Part shown: in pieces, positions 10,875 to 21,401 of the stretch | Layout of the letters: every line of letters starts with the position of its first letter | Numbering within the stretch: position 1 is the first letter of the stretch | Origin: Pseudeuparius sepicola | Taxonomy: Eukaryota > Arthropoda > Insecta > Coleoptera > Anthribidae | NCBI GenBank assembly: GCA_963920635.1 | Contig: OY987300.1 | Location: 57,185,415 to 57,249,414, forward strand | DNA: 64,000 bases | Direction of reading: 5' to 3' | Notes under the pieces: generated by a model | What the model was told of the DNA's origin: nothing | The model's input: only the letters and a program-made list of their open reading frames with translations | The model's database searches: none | Program-made: the position numbers and the translations under genes

Positions 10875-12320
10875 CTAATTATCTATACTAACTACTCTTT
10901 GAATAAGTGGCAATAATATTTTACTGAATTCCAATGAACATTCAGCAACACAGTTGCCCGTATTCCCTAGAATAAATGCAGATTCTTTAATTTTTCGTCT
11001 ATTTCCTACTTCTTCTTTTCGAATTGGTTTGGAACTATCCCACAATATCCTATGATTGTTATTAAAGGAATGTTCACATATTTTTGACTTCGAAATTTGA
11101 TTTTGCCTGATATAATTTTTATGTTCTTTTAAACGAACGTTAAATGGCCTACAAGTCTCCCCAACATAGAACTTTCCACATTCACAAGGAATTTTATAAA
11201 TGCAATTTTTTGAACTTTGTAACTCATTAAATGGTTTTGTTTTAACTAGCATCGATCTTAATGTATTTTTGGTTTTAAATACTGTTTTCACATTAAAACG
11301 ATTGCCTATACGTTTTAGCTTATCTGACAGTCCAGGAATATAAGGAATAATTATTAAATTTACTGGTCGGTCCACCAGATTTATTTCTCTAATTCTATTA
11401 GCATTGTTATTTTGTTGGCAATCCTGAAAAACTTGCTCAACAAATTCCATAGGATAACTATTCTTCTCAAGAACATGTTTTATATGTTTAATTTCCTCCT
11501 CAAATTTTGTGTTATTAGAACAAATCGTTCTAGCCCTGTCATACAAACTTTCAATTACTCCTTTTTTAACACTAATATGATGATTGGAGTTGAAATGGAG
11601 ATATCTATTAGTATGTGTTGGTTTTCTATAGACACTAGTTTCTATATTATCTGATTTCAGTATAGAAACATCTAAGAAAGGTAATTCATTATTATTTTCA
11701 ATTTCTAAGGTAAACTTAATAGAAGGTTCTTGAGAGTTTATAAAATTTAATAATGAATTTAACTCATCTACTCCATCTTCCCATATAACAAATATGTCAT
11801 CTACATATCTCCACCAAACATTAGGTTGGTGAAAATATCTAGTCAATTCATTTTGTTCAAAATCTTCCATGAATAAATTGCTTATAAATGGTGATAAAGG
11901 AGACCCCATAGCCATTCCAAATTCCTGCTGGTAAAATTCATTTCCTAGTTGAAAATAAGTGGTTTTAACACATAGTGTTGTTAGTTCTAATATTGCATCT
12001 ATATTCAAATTTGTCCTTTCTACTAAAGTCTGATCACTTTCTAACTTTCTGCGTAAAATATCCAATGATTTGTCAACAGGGACATTTGTAAAAAGACTAA
12101 CCACATCAAAACTAGCTAATATATATTTGTCCGGAAATTGATGTTCCCTAATTTTTTCTAGAAAATGATTACTGTTTCTGATAAATGAATTTGAGTTTCC
12201 TACTAACGGATTAACAATTTTAAGTAAATATTTTGCTAACGAATGACATGGCGAATTTATTGAACTTACAATGGGGCGAAGAGGAATGTTAGTTTTGTGT
12301 ATTTTTGGTAATTCAGTATT
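10875..12320 (-). CDS. Penelope-like element: reverse transcriptase plus GIY-YIG endonuclease (5' truncated)
   Basis: This minus-strand frame is open for 481 codons. It starts just after an in-frame TAA at 12321-12323 with NTELPKIHKTNIPLRPIVSS (RT motif 2 region). It continues through ASFDVVSLFTNVP (motif A, catalytic Asp), GMAMGSPLSPFISNLFM (motif B), RYVDDIFVIW (motif C, two Asp) and VYRKPTHTNRYLHF, which is typical of Penelope-like enzymes. The C-terminal part is a GIY-YIG nuclease: CIYKIPCECGKFYVGETCR, RLKEHK, CEHSFNNNH and RRKIKESAFI. The visible catalytic residues look intact. Penelope-like proteins usually have about 800 residues, so the N-terminal part is lost. Only a short in-frame piece (MSGSNKIKED) precedes the stop. 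Penelope-like elements insert by target-primed reverse transcription, which explains 5' truncation. No initiation codon for this fragment is supported. Confidence 0.93.
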   Translation of the reverse strand, partial: NTELPKIHKTNIPLRPIVSSINSPCHSLAKYLLKIVNPLVGNSNSFIRNSNHFLEKIREHQFPDKYILASFDVVSLFTNVPVDKSLDILRRKLESDQTLVERTNLNIDAILELTTLCVKTTYFQLGNEFYQQEFGMAMGSPLSPFISNLFMEDFEQNELTRYFHQPNVWWRYVDDIFVIWEDGVDELNSLLNFINSQEPSIKFTLEIENNNELPFLDVSILKSDNIETSVYRKPTHTNRYLHFNSNHHISVKKGVIESLYDRARTICSNNTKFEEEIKHIKHVLEKNSYPMEFVEQVFQDCQQNNNANRIREINLVDRPVNLIIIPYIPGLSDKLKRIGNRFNVKTVFKTKNTLRSMLVKTKPFNELQSSKNCIYKIPCECGKFYVGETCRPFNVRLKEHKNYIRQNQISKSKICEHSFNNNHRILWDSSKPIRKEEVGNRRKIKESAFILGNTGNCVAECSLEFSKILLPLIQRVVSIDN

Positions 12321-12479
12321 TTAGTCTTCCTTAATTTTATTAGAGCCTGACATCCCTTAAAAACCACCTGTATAATGAGCATGTTTTCGGTTCTTCTCAT
12401 TTAACAGCAAAATGTCGAACATAAGAAAAAGAAGCGAAAGTTCTGCCATAGCTTGTAGTTTGAGAACCACTGAATATAC

Positions 12480-13025
12480 GAAACAGTGGAAAATAGACAG
12501 ACCCTTTTTTCCAGGTGGGCGGAAAATTCAATTTTCTGCACTGATTTTAGTGCGGAAAATTCACATTACTTTGCCGCACTAGTGTGGAAAACATTTATGC
12601 ACATTGTAATGTCAAATACATAAAAAATCAAAATTACTGGTGTTTTCAATTATTGTTAATAACTAGTATGTTGCCCAAGTATTGCCATGAGATGCTTTGG
12701 AGCTATAATGATTTGTGGGATGTCAATATCGCGTCATATCAGGTCAAATACTTAAACATCAGATCAAAGTTTTTTTTCGTTACTTTTTTGGTCTGTAAAA
12801 TGAATTCTTACTATGAAACGATGGATGATGGAGTCCCCGACGATATATTTGAATCTGCAGGATTTGTTGCTCAAAAAATAATAAAAGGTAATACCTATAA
12901 CGCAAAGGAATATGAATAAGAGTAGTTTATTTTCCGAATTATTGTTCCTATAACACTGAGGAAAATCCAGGCTTTTTCCGCATTCGACTGTGGAAAAAAT
13001 TATTTTCCGCACTCGTTAGGAAAAT
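12480..13025. mobile_element. Non-autonomous element with CCGCAC/GTGCGGAAAA palindromic ends
   Basis: Both flanks carry repeated, oppositely oriented versions of TTTTCCGCAC. On the left are GGCGGAAAATTC, GTGCGGAAAATTCAC and CCGCACTAGTGTGGAAAAC. On the right are TTTTTCCGCATTCG, TGTGGAAAAAATTATTTTCC and CCGCACTCGTTAGGAAAA. Between them is a small recombinase-like frame (12800-12919). The motif clusters are short and imperfect, so the boundaries are approximate. Confidence 0.45.
12800..12919 (+). pseudogene. Possible Crypton-type tyrosine recombinase N-terminal fragment
   Basis: A 39-residue frame starting MNSYYETMDDGVPDDIFESA continues GFVAQKIIKGNTYNAKEYE and then stops. The pattern D-x-VP-D-x-I-x-x-S-A followed by a basic stretch and Y-x-x-x-Y resembles the N-terminal SAM-like segment of Crypton-derived recombinases in arthropods. 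In those, an F-x-x-W motif follows; here the frame is lost at that point. The recombinase core with its Arg and Tyr residues is absent. The match rests on my memory of the family pattern, so it is tentative. Confidence 0.35.
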
Positions 13026-13539
13026 AGCTAGGTACTTTGTGTAAAATTTTGTAGGGATTATTTTTGTACACACGCTAAAATTGCGAAATCGTGACCGTTT
13101 TGCGGTAAAATGCGATAAATCGAAAACGTGCTCGTTGCGGGTGGTTTTTAGGGGTGCCAGGATCTAATAATAAGATTGGGGGAGACCACATTATAGAGAC
13201 AAGTTTTTTGGATTTATTTCCCACATATTTTTGCTAATTTGAGTGCACTATAATGTTGCTGCGATCGAAAAGTTTCCTTGCACGATACAGAGCCGCATTT
13301 ATACGCCAATGACAGGAGCAGTAATTATTAAAATAAACCCTTATCCAAGCATGCATTGTTTAAATCTGTTCGTTTCTAAGATATAAGACGATTTTATTGT
13401 ATAGTCGATGATGTTCAGAACTTGGTCAAGGCGTTTAAAAAAATTCTCATCCTAAGGGTTTTCAAAGAACACCCTTGACGTTACATATATAATCATTAGT
13501 TACCAGATAAACAATATAAAGTAAATATAGGTTACATCG

Positions 13540-14070
13540 AAGATGCGCAATTTTTTGCGCTGCAGATTTGACCGATCGCGAATAATGTACCGCCCAAGGA
13601 TCTCCAGCATAAATAAACGATTTCAGTGACCGACACGTTACACTTTTATGGCGTCTACCGTGGCTGAATATAGAAATCGCTGCCTTATTTTGTCAACTAG
13701 CTGGGAGGCGCATCCGAAGCCTCCTATTCGCCTTGGACGCGGAGCATGTCAAGGAGGCAAAAACCGAAATAAAACTTGATTGAAGTAACTGTCCGCAAGC
13801 CAAATGCAGATCAGGCGCAGCAAAAAGCGACGCGAGCAATTCACCACAAGGTGATAATAGGGATAGGAGGACGGGTGGTGGTCCTTTTTCTGGGCTGCCA
13901 ACGGACGGACGGACGAGGACGTAAATCTAGTTTTTCGACGGCGATCGAGAAGGCAGGGCACAATGCTGCAGTTGCGGTAAAAAGAGCGTAATGAACGTTC
14001 AGCGCGGTTTGACATAAATAAGTAGATCTTGGAGGTAAAAGCACCTCCGTGTGTCGGCTGATGCATAATG
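13540..14070. promoter_or_regulatory. GC-rich unique island with TTTATGGC
   Basis: This CG-rich block lies inside AT-rich DNA. It holds AGCATAAATAAACG, TTTTATGGCG (TTTATGGC at 13645-13652), a tandem GGACGGACGGACGAGGACG near 13900, and many CpG sites. Overlapping frames on both strands here (for example 13749-14066 and 13776-13991) have no recognisable domain and are best seen as by-products of high GC. TTTATGGC resembles the preferred site of posterior Hox (Abd-B type) proteins, but one such site means little on its own. Function is inferred from composition only. Confidence 0.35.
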
Positions 14071-14669
14071 AAAGCGTACTTTTTTGTTAGTTAGTAGCTG
14101 GAAATAATAGTAAATAATAGTAACCCAATCAAAAACAATTCTGAAATGGGCAGACAGTAAACTATAAAGAAATATACTTCGTGGCTTATTGGGAAATAAT
14201 TTAAGTATCTGGCGAATATCAAATTTGTTTGAAATATTTTTAAGATCACCTATACAAATATAACAAGTTTATAATTATATTTTCAAAGAGACAGGGAGCA
14301 ATATTTCGTTGTTATTACTCGTAGTTACAACCTTAAAAATAAAGGTTAAGTAGAAATAATTCTTTATTCTTTCATATGCCTGCTTTTTTCATGGCTTCAA
14401 CAAATATTTTTATTTATTCTTATACCGAACTAATTTTACTAATACTGACACTACTCTTTATTCCTGAATTTATTTTCCTGAATCAGAGATGTAGATTTAT
14501 ATTCCCCCAATATATCGTCAAGGTCATTGAGTTTGTTCCTGTTGTCTTAATATGTTACGCTTCAACACTTTGACAAAAAAATAACACTCAGTTTTGTTTA
14601 TCTCTTTATATCTTATTTCCACATTTTTTATGGATATTAAAACTATTGCTAATAAAAGTTACAAATATA

Positions 14670-15514
14670 CAGTGTGGTCATTTAAGTGTGCAACATATGG
14701 AACTTTTTTTTGTTAATTGCATAACCAAAATACAGATATTTCCGAAAGTTGAAGCATGTTCAATAATCATATTAGGTGCACTTAGAATGGTTGCAAGTAA
14801 AACAGCATACAGGGTAGGTCAAAAAATATAAAAATTGTACAAGAGTAAAGTACCCTTATTTAAAAAAAATCAGCAAAAGGTTATTAAGAAAAGTTGTTTA
14901 GAATTAAAAGCTATGCCTAAATACCAAAACATAGCAACTCAAATGAGAGTTTTTTAATATACATATATCATTACTAAGGTTTTACCTTGCTCAGAAGAAT
15001 TTTTGCAAAATTGTAAAGTTTTGTTTAATATCGTTGCAACAAACATGAAGTTTGTGCTTCCCTAAAAAATTAAAAATCTAAGTTAATTTTACAAATATGC
15101 TTGAATTCCAACAAAGTTATGCGAAATTGATTTAATTTTGATTGATTTATGAAATTGTTTAGGGTGAATATTAAAACAATTTTTTTAGGAGATTATTAAT
15201 GTTTTTCAAAAAAATATATATATTCCTTAGGGGGCTATGTCTTGGTATTTATGCACAACTTTTAATTCTAAACAACTTTTCTTAATAACATTTTGCTGAA
15301 TTTTTTGAAATAAGGGTAGGTAGGTACATTACTCTTGTACAATTTTTATATTTTTTTACCTACCCTGCGTATGCTGTTTGACTTGCAACCATTCTAAGTG
15401 CGCCTAATATGATTATCGAACATGCACCAACTTTCGGGAATATTTGTATTTTCGTTGTGCAGTTAATTAAAAAAAAATCTCATATGTTGCACACTTAGAT
15501 AAATGACCACACTG
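14670..15514. mobile_element. Foldback element, about 270-bp arms, TA target site
   Basis: The ends are CAGTGTGGTCATTTAAGTGT on the left and the mirrored TAAATGACCACACTG on the right, each next to TA (14668-14669 and 15515-15516). The left arm runs to about 14937 and the right arm starts near 15234. Mirrored pairs include TTAGGTGCACTTAGAATGG and AGTAAAGTACCCTTATTT. The roughly 300-bp centre is AT-rich and non-coding. Termini and TA fit a non-autonomous Tc1/mariner-type element. Confidence 0.85.
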
Positions 15515-15617
15515 TATACCTACCACCCTGAATGACGTGATCTTTGAGATGTAGGTGATGAATAAATAAGTGAGTTTGTTTTTGTTCTGTTATCTATTAA
15601 CTAGATGGCACCATAGC

Positions 15618-16373
15618 CTAGGGTTTCATCAAGTCAAGTAGCTTGTCATTTTAACAAATAACTTGACTTGACTTGAGAATCAAGTTTTTGACAAATTACA
15701 TATTTGACTTGACTTGATTTCAACTAGTTATTACTTGATTTGATATCAACTAATTTCAATCTATACTTGATATTGCTGGATCTTAATGACGAATTACGAA
15801 TCTATATTACTAACACCCTTGTTAACAAGGGCCTACTGGCTTCGCCGGACCCTTAGGACCTTGTTTATACAGAATAAACAACACAACAACGCATGAACCA
15901 TTTCTGCAAGCTCCACATAATCTAAATGATTATATAGCGCAAATCTCGTTGAGTTTTCGATGAGCAATTGACTAAAATCGTAATATTTATCTATAGCAGT
16001 GGTTCTCAATCTTTCTTTGAACAGGAAGGTACCACTAGAACTTTTATGTTCGATGTGTATAGGTAAGGGCCCCAAAGTCCGAAATAAACAGTTTGAGGGT
16101 TTAAAAATAAATTTTTACTTGTCCCTTGTCCCACACTCCACACTCTACTCCAGCGAAAACTGTCCTAACTGATAATAAAATTTGAAATTGATAAAAAATC
16201 AAGTAATCAAGTAGATTCAATAAAAACTTGATTTTTCCATTACTTGAAAAATAAATACTTGCCTTGACTTGATAATGCAAAATTACTACTTGACTTGAAC
16301 TTGGCTTGATTTCAAGTCAAGTCAAGTCGTCAAGTCAAGTAGCTTGAATATCAAGTCAAGCCATGAACCTCTA
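15618..16373. mobile_element. hAT-like element built of CTTGA/TCAAG repeats
   Basis: The left end CTAGGGTTTCATCAAGTCAA and the right end, whose reverse complement is TAGAGGTTCATGGCTTGACT, form imperfect terminal inverted repeats. The direct repeat CATAGC flanks both (15612-15617 and 16374-16379). Both subterminal regions consist of dozens of CTTGA or TCAAG motifs in both orientations (15629-15770 and 16195-16360). Such dense subterminal motifs are typical binding sites for hAT transposases. The centre contains a second, unrelated hAT-type end at 15995 (CAGTGGTTCTCAATCTTTCT), a nested or composite fragment. No transposase is present. Confidence 0.6.
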
Positions 16374-16379
16374 CATAGC

Positions 16380-18610
16380 ACATACCTGTATATTAACCGC
16401 TTTTGGCCCTATTGAGATGGAATTCGCCACCATTTTTAACACTATTTATTGGCAGTTTGAATTATGGCTGGGCGGCTGGTCTTATTCCTTATTTGTGTCG
16501 GACAAAATGACAACTAAGACCTTATATTATTTATGAAACCCACCCGTATAAATTATTTCAAATTTCTCTCCTCATTTAGGGTTAAAAATGGCCACCAAAT
16601 TATTCCTCCGGTCGGACGTCTCCTTTGTGGGGTTACTGGTTGCTATAAGTATATAGGTATGCGCCATAGTCACATCCCTAAATAACGATGACGGGGGTTA
16701 GCCACCGTTTTTCCCAGGGTCGCCGGACAAAGTTGGGTTACGTTCATCCTGCAATTGGAAGTATAAATTAATACAAAAAGCCTGGATCTACATATGTATC
16801 GAGCGGGTCAGGTTGATTAGGTGTGAAAAATTCAATATTTTATGATGGTTTGACCTTAGGCCTGCGCTAGGCCAATTATTCAATTTAATCTTTTGCAGGC
16901 GACTTTTTACGAACGCCAAGTAATTCTTAACACTGTAAAATTTGGACAAATACATCGAACTGAAATACTTGTTTCGATTAAAACATGTATGCAAGCCTTT
17001 CTTTTCAGCCCAACTTTACTTGAAATGTTTTTGAGGCACGTTAATTTTTTGGGCAATTAATTAGCCGACTGGCGAGACCTTGCAAATCAAACTAGGTGTT
17101 TTCAAATAAGGCAGCTGCTCGGCTATTTACTCTTTCAAAACGAATTATTCCAAATTATGGATTCCATTTTTTATCGGCTTATTTCCGAACTTTGTTCAAA
17201 AGTTCCTAAATTTTTTAGCAAATATTCTGCGGGTTCATATGCAGATTATTTGTTTCGACATAGTTGCTTGTATAGAACTACGACGTCTGCATCCGTTTGA
17301 ACTCCCGGAACGATGATGCATTAATTTGACGTCACACACAGAGAAAAATCAATTAATACAACAGTTTTGCTAAGAATTCACTTATGACAGTTACTAAAAA
17401 TTTTGTTACTGGTATAAAAAGAGGTGCAACTCTAATAATTTCGTTTTCTAAACAAATGAACACCGTTTTATTACCGCGCAGCTTATAACAGGTATTTATT
17501 TAAATTTCTACCTTTATAATCCTATTTTATAAGATCTTATTTCTAATAATACATTTTTAGTACAAATAAAAGCGGTTTAATAACATAATTGGTTTATAGT
17601 CCCAAAAACACATTTTGTTGCCGCAGCTGTTCCGTGTAGTTGCAACAACAAAACGTTTCATTGTGGTTATAAGACATAATCCAAAATGGTGCGGAGTGGG
17701 GGAAATCTGCGAACTTGGATGCGCCGGTCACCCTTTCTCGTTCCCAGTTGTCCGGTAGATTTCGATGAGGATGTAGTGCAACACCCACCTCTTGGATTAG
17801 TCATAGGTACTTGTGCGCCTATAGACTCTCTGTGACAACTGTGCAAGAGTTCAAAGATACTGTGGACATTTAAGAAGTACCTAGGTAGTTAATTGATTGT
17901 GCTCTTTTTACGAATCAAGAGGAGCTATTTTATGAAAAATGAGGAAACATTGTTGTGCCGCTATCGTTGCCATCATCTACGCGCCAACGCCACGATGCCA
18001 GTCACCAGTTTTCGTCAGTGATCGCCACCGATGTGGTACAGCCCCACCAGACTATAGCGCAGTAGATATAGGTAATTAATTTTCAATCGGTAAGACTGTT
18101 ACCCTTAAGCTATCGGATTGATATTGCGCAATTTAACAAATTATTCTGAAATATTGGACTATTTTTACCGAAGTAAATTGTTACTGTTTGCTAAAACCTT
18201 CAGGTTATTCAAGGACAATTTTGCGTCTTGGCATGAATTTTAGGCGATTTAATTGTTCTTAATTTCAAGTACTTCAGACAACAGATAATATTATAATCAC
18301 GTTTCCAATGGGCAAGCTTGCCCCCTATGATTTTATATAATTGGTTCCATGTCACCAGTGTATTTTTTTAAAATAAAACTATTCTGTTTCATACATTCAG
18401 GTCCCTTATTTAGCCCCAAATGTAGGTACGCTTTTTTTCACTGTTTACATGCATAGGCCTAGAAGTTCACGCCCATTTGAATTTTTTCACCCATAAAATT
18501 TGTTTTAAAAGTAATTTAAATTCTTAAGCCTTATAATAAATACAACACTCGTCCAGACTTTTTCAAAGAATACCTATATTGCTGTTGTGAAAATTATTAT
18601 AATGTATACC
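16380..18610. other. Unique-looking intergenic DNA
   Basis: No gene or clear mobile element is seen over 2.2 kb. Composition alternates between AT-rich and moderately GC-rich patches (16580-16740, 17680-17780 and 17960-18060). The patches contain no splice-flanked coding frame that I recognise. This is one of the longer stretches lacking obvious transposon ends. Confidence 0.4.
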
Positions 18611-18616
18611 CACCTA

Positions 18617-19361
18617 CAGAGTGTCTCACTTAAGAGTGAAACAACCCTATAACTTCTTTAACTTTTAACCGACCAGAACGAAATTTTTACCAAAGGTAGA
18701 TGGCATTGTTGCCTACTTATTTCCAAAGAATTAGTTGCCTACTCCAAAGTCAAAGCCACCTGCGATGCCACAAACGAGGCTAAAAATCCGAAAGTCATAT
18801 TAGGCATTTTTTTTTCAAAAAAATTTACTAGAAGAAGTTGTTCAGAATCGATTCAGAACCCTAAATCCAAAATTTTTTCAAAATAAAAAAATATTAAATA
18901 AAGAAAATTTAAGTAAAAATTTAAAATTTAAATTTTTAAAATTTGTTTTGTAGCTTTTATTTTAAAATAATTACTTTATGAAAACAATTTGCCTTCAAAA
19001 CTTCCATCGCACACTTTTCTAAACACAGAAAATTATTAAATTGCTGTTTTTGGAATTTAATTTTTTTAAATTAATATTTTTTGATTTTGACAAAATTTTG
19101 GATTTAGGGTTTTGAATCGATTCTGAGCAACTTTTTCTAGTAAATTTTTTTGAAAAAAAAAGCCTAATATGACTTTCGGAGTTTTAGCCTCGTTTGTGGC
19201 GTCGCAGGTGGCTTTGACTTTGGAGTAGGCAACTAATTTTTTGTAAATAAGTAGGCAACAATGTCATCTACCTTTGGTAAAAATTTCGTTCTAGTCGGTT
19301 AAAAATTAGTTAAAAAAATTAGAAGTTATAGGGTTGTTTCACTCTTAAGTGAGACACTCTG
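18617..19361. mobile_element. Foldback element with about 280-bp arms
   Basis: CAGAGTGTCTCACTTAAGAG at the left end is mirrored by CTTAAGTGAGACACTCTG at the right end. The arms (about 18617-18896 and 19070-19361) match almost throughout, including GGTAGATGGCATTGTTGCCT and TTTGGAGTAGGCAACTAA mirrored. The centre is AT-rich. TA precedes the left end but not the right, so the target duplication is not confirmed. No coding capacity is seen. Confidence 0.85.
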
Positions 19362-19508
19362 TCTGTATGTACCTAGGTATTTGCAATATTTTTTCTTTAG
19401 AGATTGATTTTCGCCCATCTTGAACATGGTGTCCCAAACTGGAAGCTTTTGGGGGTGTGTACTAGTTTCCGCAGAGATAGACAAAAAGTAGAGAGGTGCC
19501 CAAAGGTC

Positions 19509-19885
19509 TATTTTCGAAAAAAGTTGAATACCGCAAAGTGCATCTCTACATCTTGATTAATTTAGGAGATACAGCGCGTTTTCGATTTCCGCGTTTCTTG
19601 TGTGTCATAATGTTTTTGTTTATGGAGATCTTTGATTTAAGTAAATAACGGCTAAACACGTTCTTTGTTCATTTTTTTACATAGGTATAATCCTTGATAC
19701 AGACAGATATTTTCTTTGGTTAGTTGCTTAAAAAAAAGCAAAAAAGAATATTATCAAAATATTTGCTAACAAAAAATTATGACACATTTGATAAACGCGA
19801 GAAATGAAATACTGTATCTGCTAAATTAATCAAGGTATCGAAATGCCTTTTCGGGCATAAAACTTTTTTCAAAAATCGAGCTGTA
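19509..19885. mobile_element. Degenerate inverted-repeat element, about 100-bp arms
   Basis: The left arm (about 19509-19612) and right arm (about 19777-19885) mirror each other with several mismatches. Examples are GATTAATTTAGGAGATACAG against CTGTATCTGCTAAATTAATC, and GTGTGTCATAAT against ATTATGACACA. This is an older foldback element with no coding content. Confidence 0.6.
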
Positions 19886-20269
19886 GACACCGGGGCCACA
19901 AGAAAATTACTTTATAACCGTCATGAGACAAGATTATAGGGGCTTTTGGAAAGGATAAGTACAGCAATGCAGCAGTTTTATATTTCTAATGATTCGTTTT
20001 ATAATGCTTATATAACGAATTATAAGGGCAATATGATTAATTTATGAGGGCTATACACTAAGTTAGTAAGCGGTATAAATCATTATTAAACCTGTTATGA
20101 AACACTAAGTAGCCCTGTGCAACTCTTGCTGTATTGCTACTATAAATTGTCTTAGCAATCCTTGTCATGTGAAGGTAATGAGCACGAATTGCTGTCCCAA
20201 ATCGTATAAAATGGTTTTATAATGGATTTAATTTTTTTTATAAAGAATAAAGCGCATTTCGCTCAGTGC

Positions 20270-20860
20270 AGCATCCAATGGGAAGCGCACACGTGGCTCG
20301 AGCTGCTGCCCTTTGTGTGCATATTAGCACAGTAGATACTTAAGTACTAACTGCACCAAACTAAAAATAAACTATAGTTTCAGTATTCCCACAATATAGG
20401 CGCCATAAAACTGCGGATGTAGCGGCTGTATGCAGCGTGTCGCGAACGGCAGTGACCTGTCGCTCGCCCTAGCCACTTTATAGGGGCACCAAGTTCCCTG
20501 TTTCTATTATGCATTTAAAAATTAACAACAGAGCATTTATATGAGATCATTAGAAGCCAGAATTCTGGACAACGCACACGTTTCTTTAAATATCCAAAAT
20601 CTAAGTCCAAACCCGCCTCTACTCAGGTTTCCCCAGGGCAGGTTTCGAAACAAGTGTCGCCCAGATAACCTTTGGTCGCGGGTTGCGTTCGCTCACTCTT
20701 GCGGAGATCTTGTCACCGCCGAAATTCCGGACGGGGTTACTCACGACGCGATCGTATCTCACCTGGCCATGACGAATGGCTGGGCGGCACCGCCGCACGG
20801 TACCCACTTACTCTTTTCGCGGAAGGTATTAGGAATAAAGAGAAATAAACGACGAAACGT
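20270..20860. promoter_or_regulatory. GC-rich unique islands with GCCATAAA
   Basis: Two CG-rich patches (about 20270-20480 and 20600-20830) stand out. The first holds GGCGCCATAAAACTGCGG (GCCATAAA at 20402-20409, the reverse of TTTATGGC). A 119-codon frame (20541-20900) crosses the second patch but shows no domain, and a frame on the other strand is also open, so I do not call it a gene. An unrecognised exon cannot be excluded. Regulatory function is inference. Confidence 0.3.
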
Positions 20861-21401
20861 TGTCTGTTGGAGTTTTGGATATTTTTCAACAAGATCTTAA
20901 GGTATACGGTATAGAGCACTTGGTGTCTCCAGTTCATAGTTTTGCAAGGTTCCGTAGAATATCCTAGTCTCATTTGAGCGATCGAGATGCTTGCTTGCTT
21001 GTTCAAGATCATTATCTTTGGCCATCATATTTCATTTATACTTTTTATACTCGTCCAAAATCGATTCTATACATTAAAAACAAATATAGAATAAGAAGAC
21101 AATTATTGGACAATTTAAGTAGTGTAGAACAGAGCAGATGTATACTAAAAAGATAGGTAGGAAGATTTTGACATCACAAAACTGAAAGGTTGGCGTGTTT
21201 AGATAGATAAGTTATTACACAGGTGATATGTAAGCAAAAGCACACTTGTCTTTACTATGCCGAACTTGAGTATGCAGGTCCCAAGAAATGTATCTACCTA
21301 CTCATTGGTTTTTCTAAACAGAAATGTACCTATAGATTGTAGAAATTGGAAAAAATGTCAAAATAAAAATATAGTTTACGTTTTAAGATATTAAGTATAC
21401 A

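Noticed and set aside
13749..14066. 105-codon minus frame and 71-codon plus frame
   Set aside because: They overlap on opposite strands in a GC-rich island and show no family motif.
15833..16075. 80-codon minus frame as a gene
   Set aside because: It overlaps a hAT terminal repeat (CAGTGGTTCTCAATC) and shows no transposase motif.
20541..20900. 119-codon frame as an exon
   Set aside because: No domain, and the opposite strand is open too. Kept as part of a GC-rich island with low confidence.
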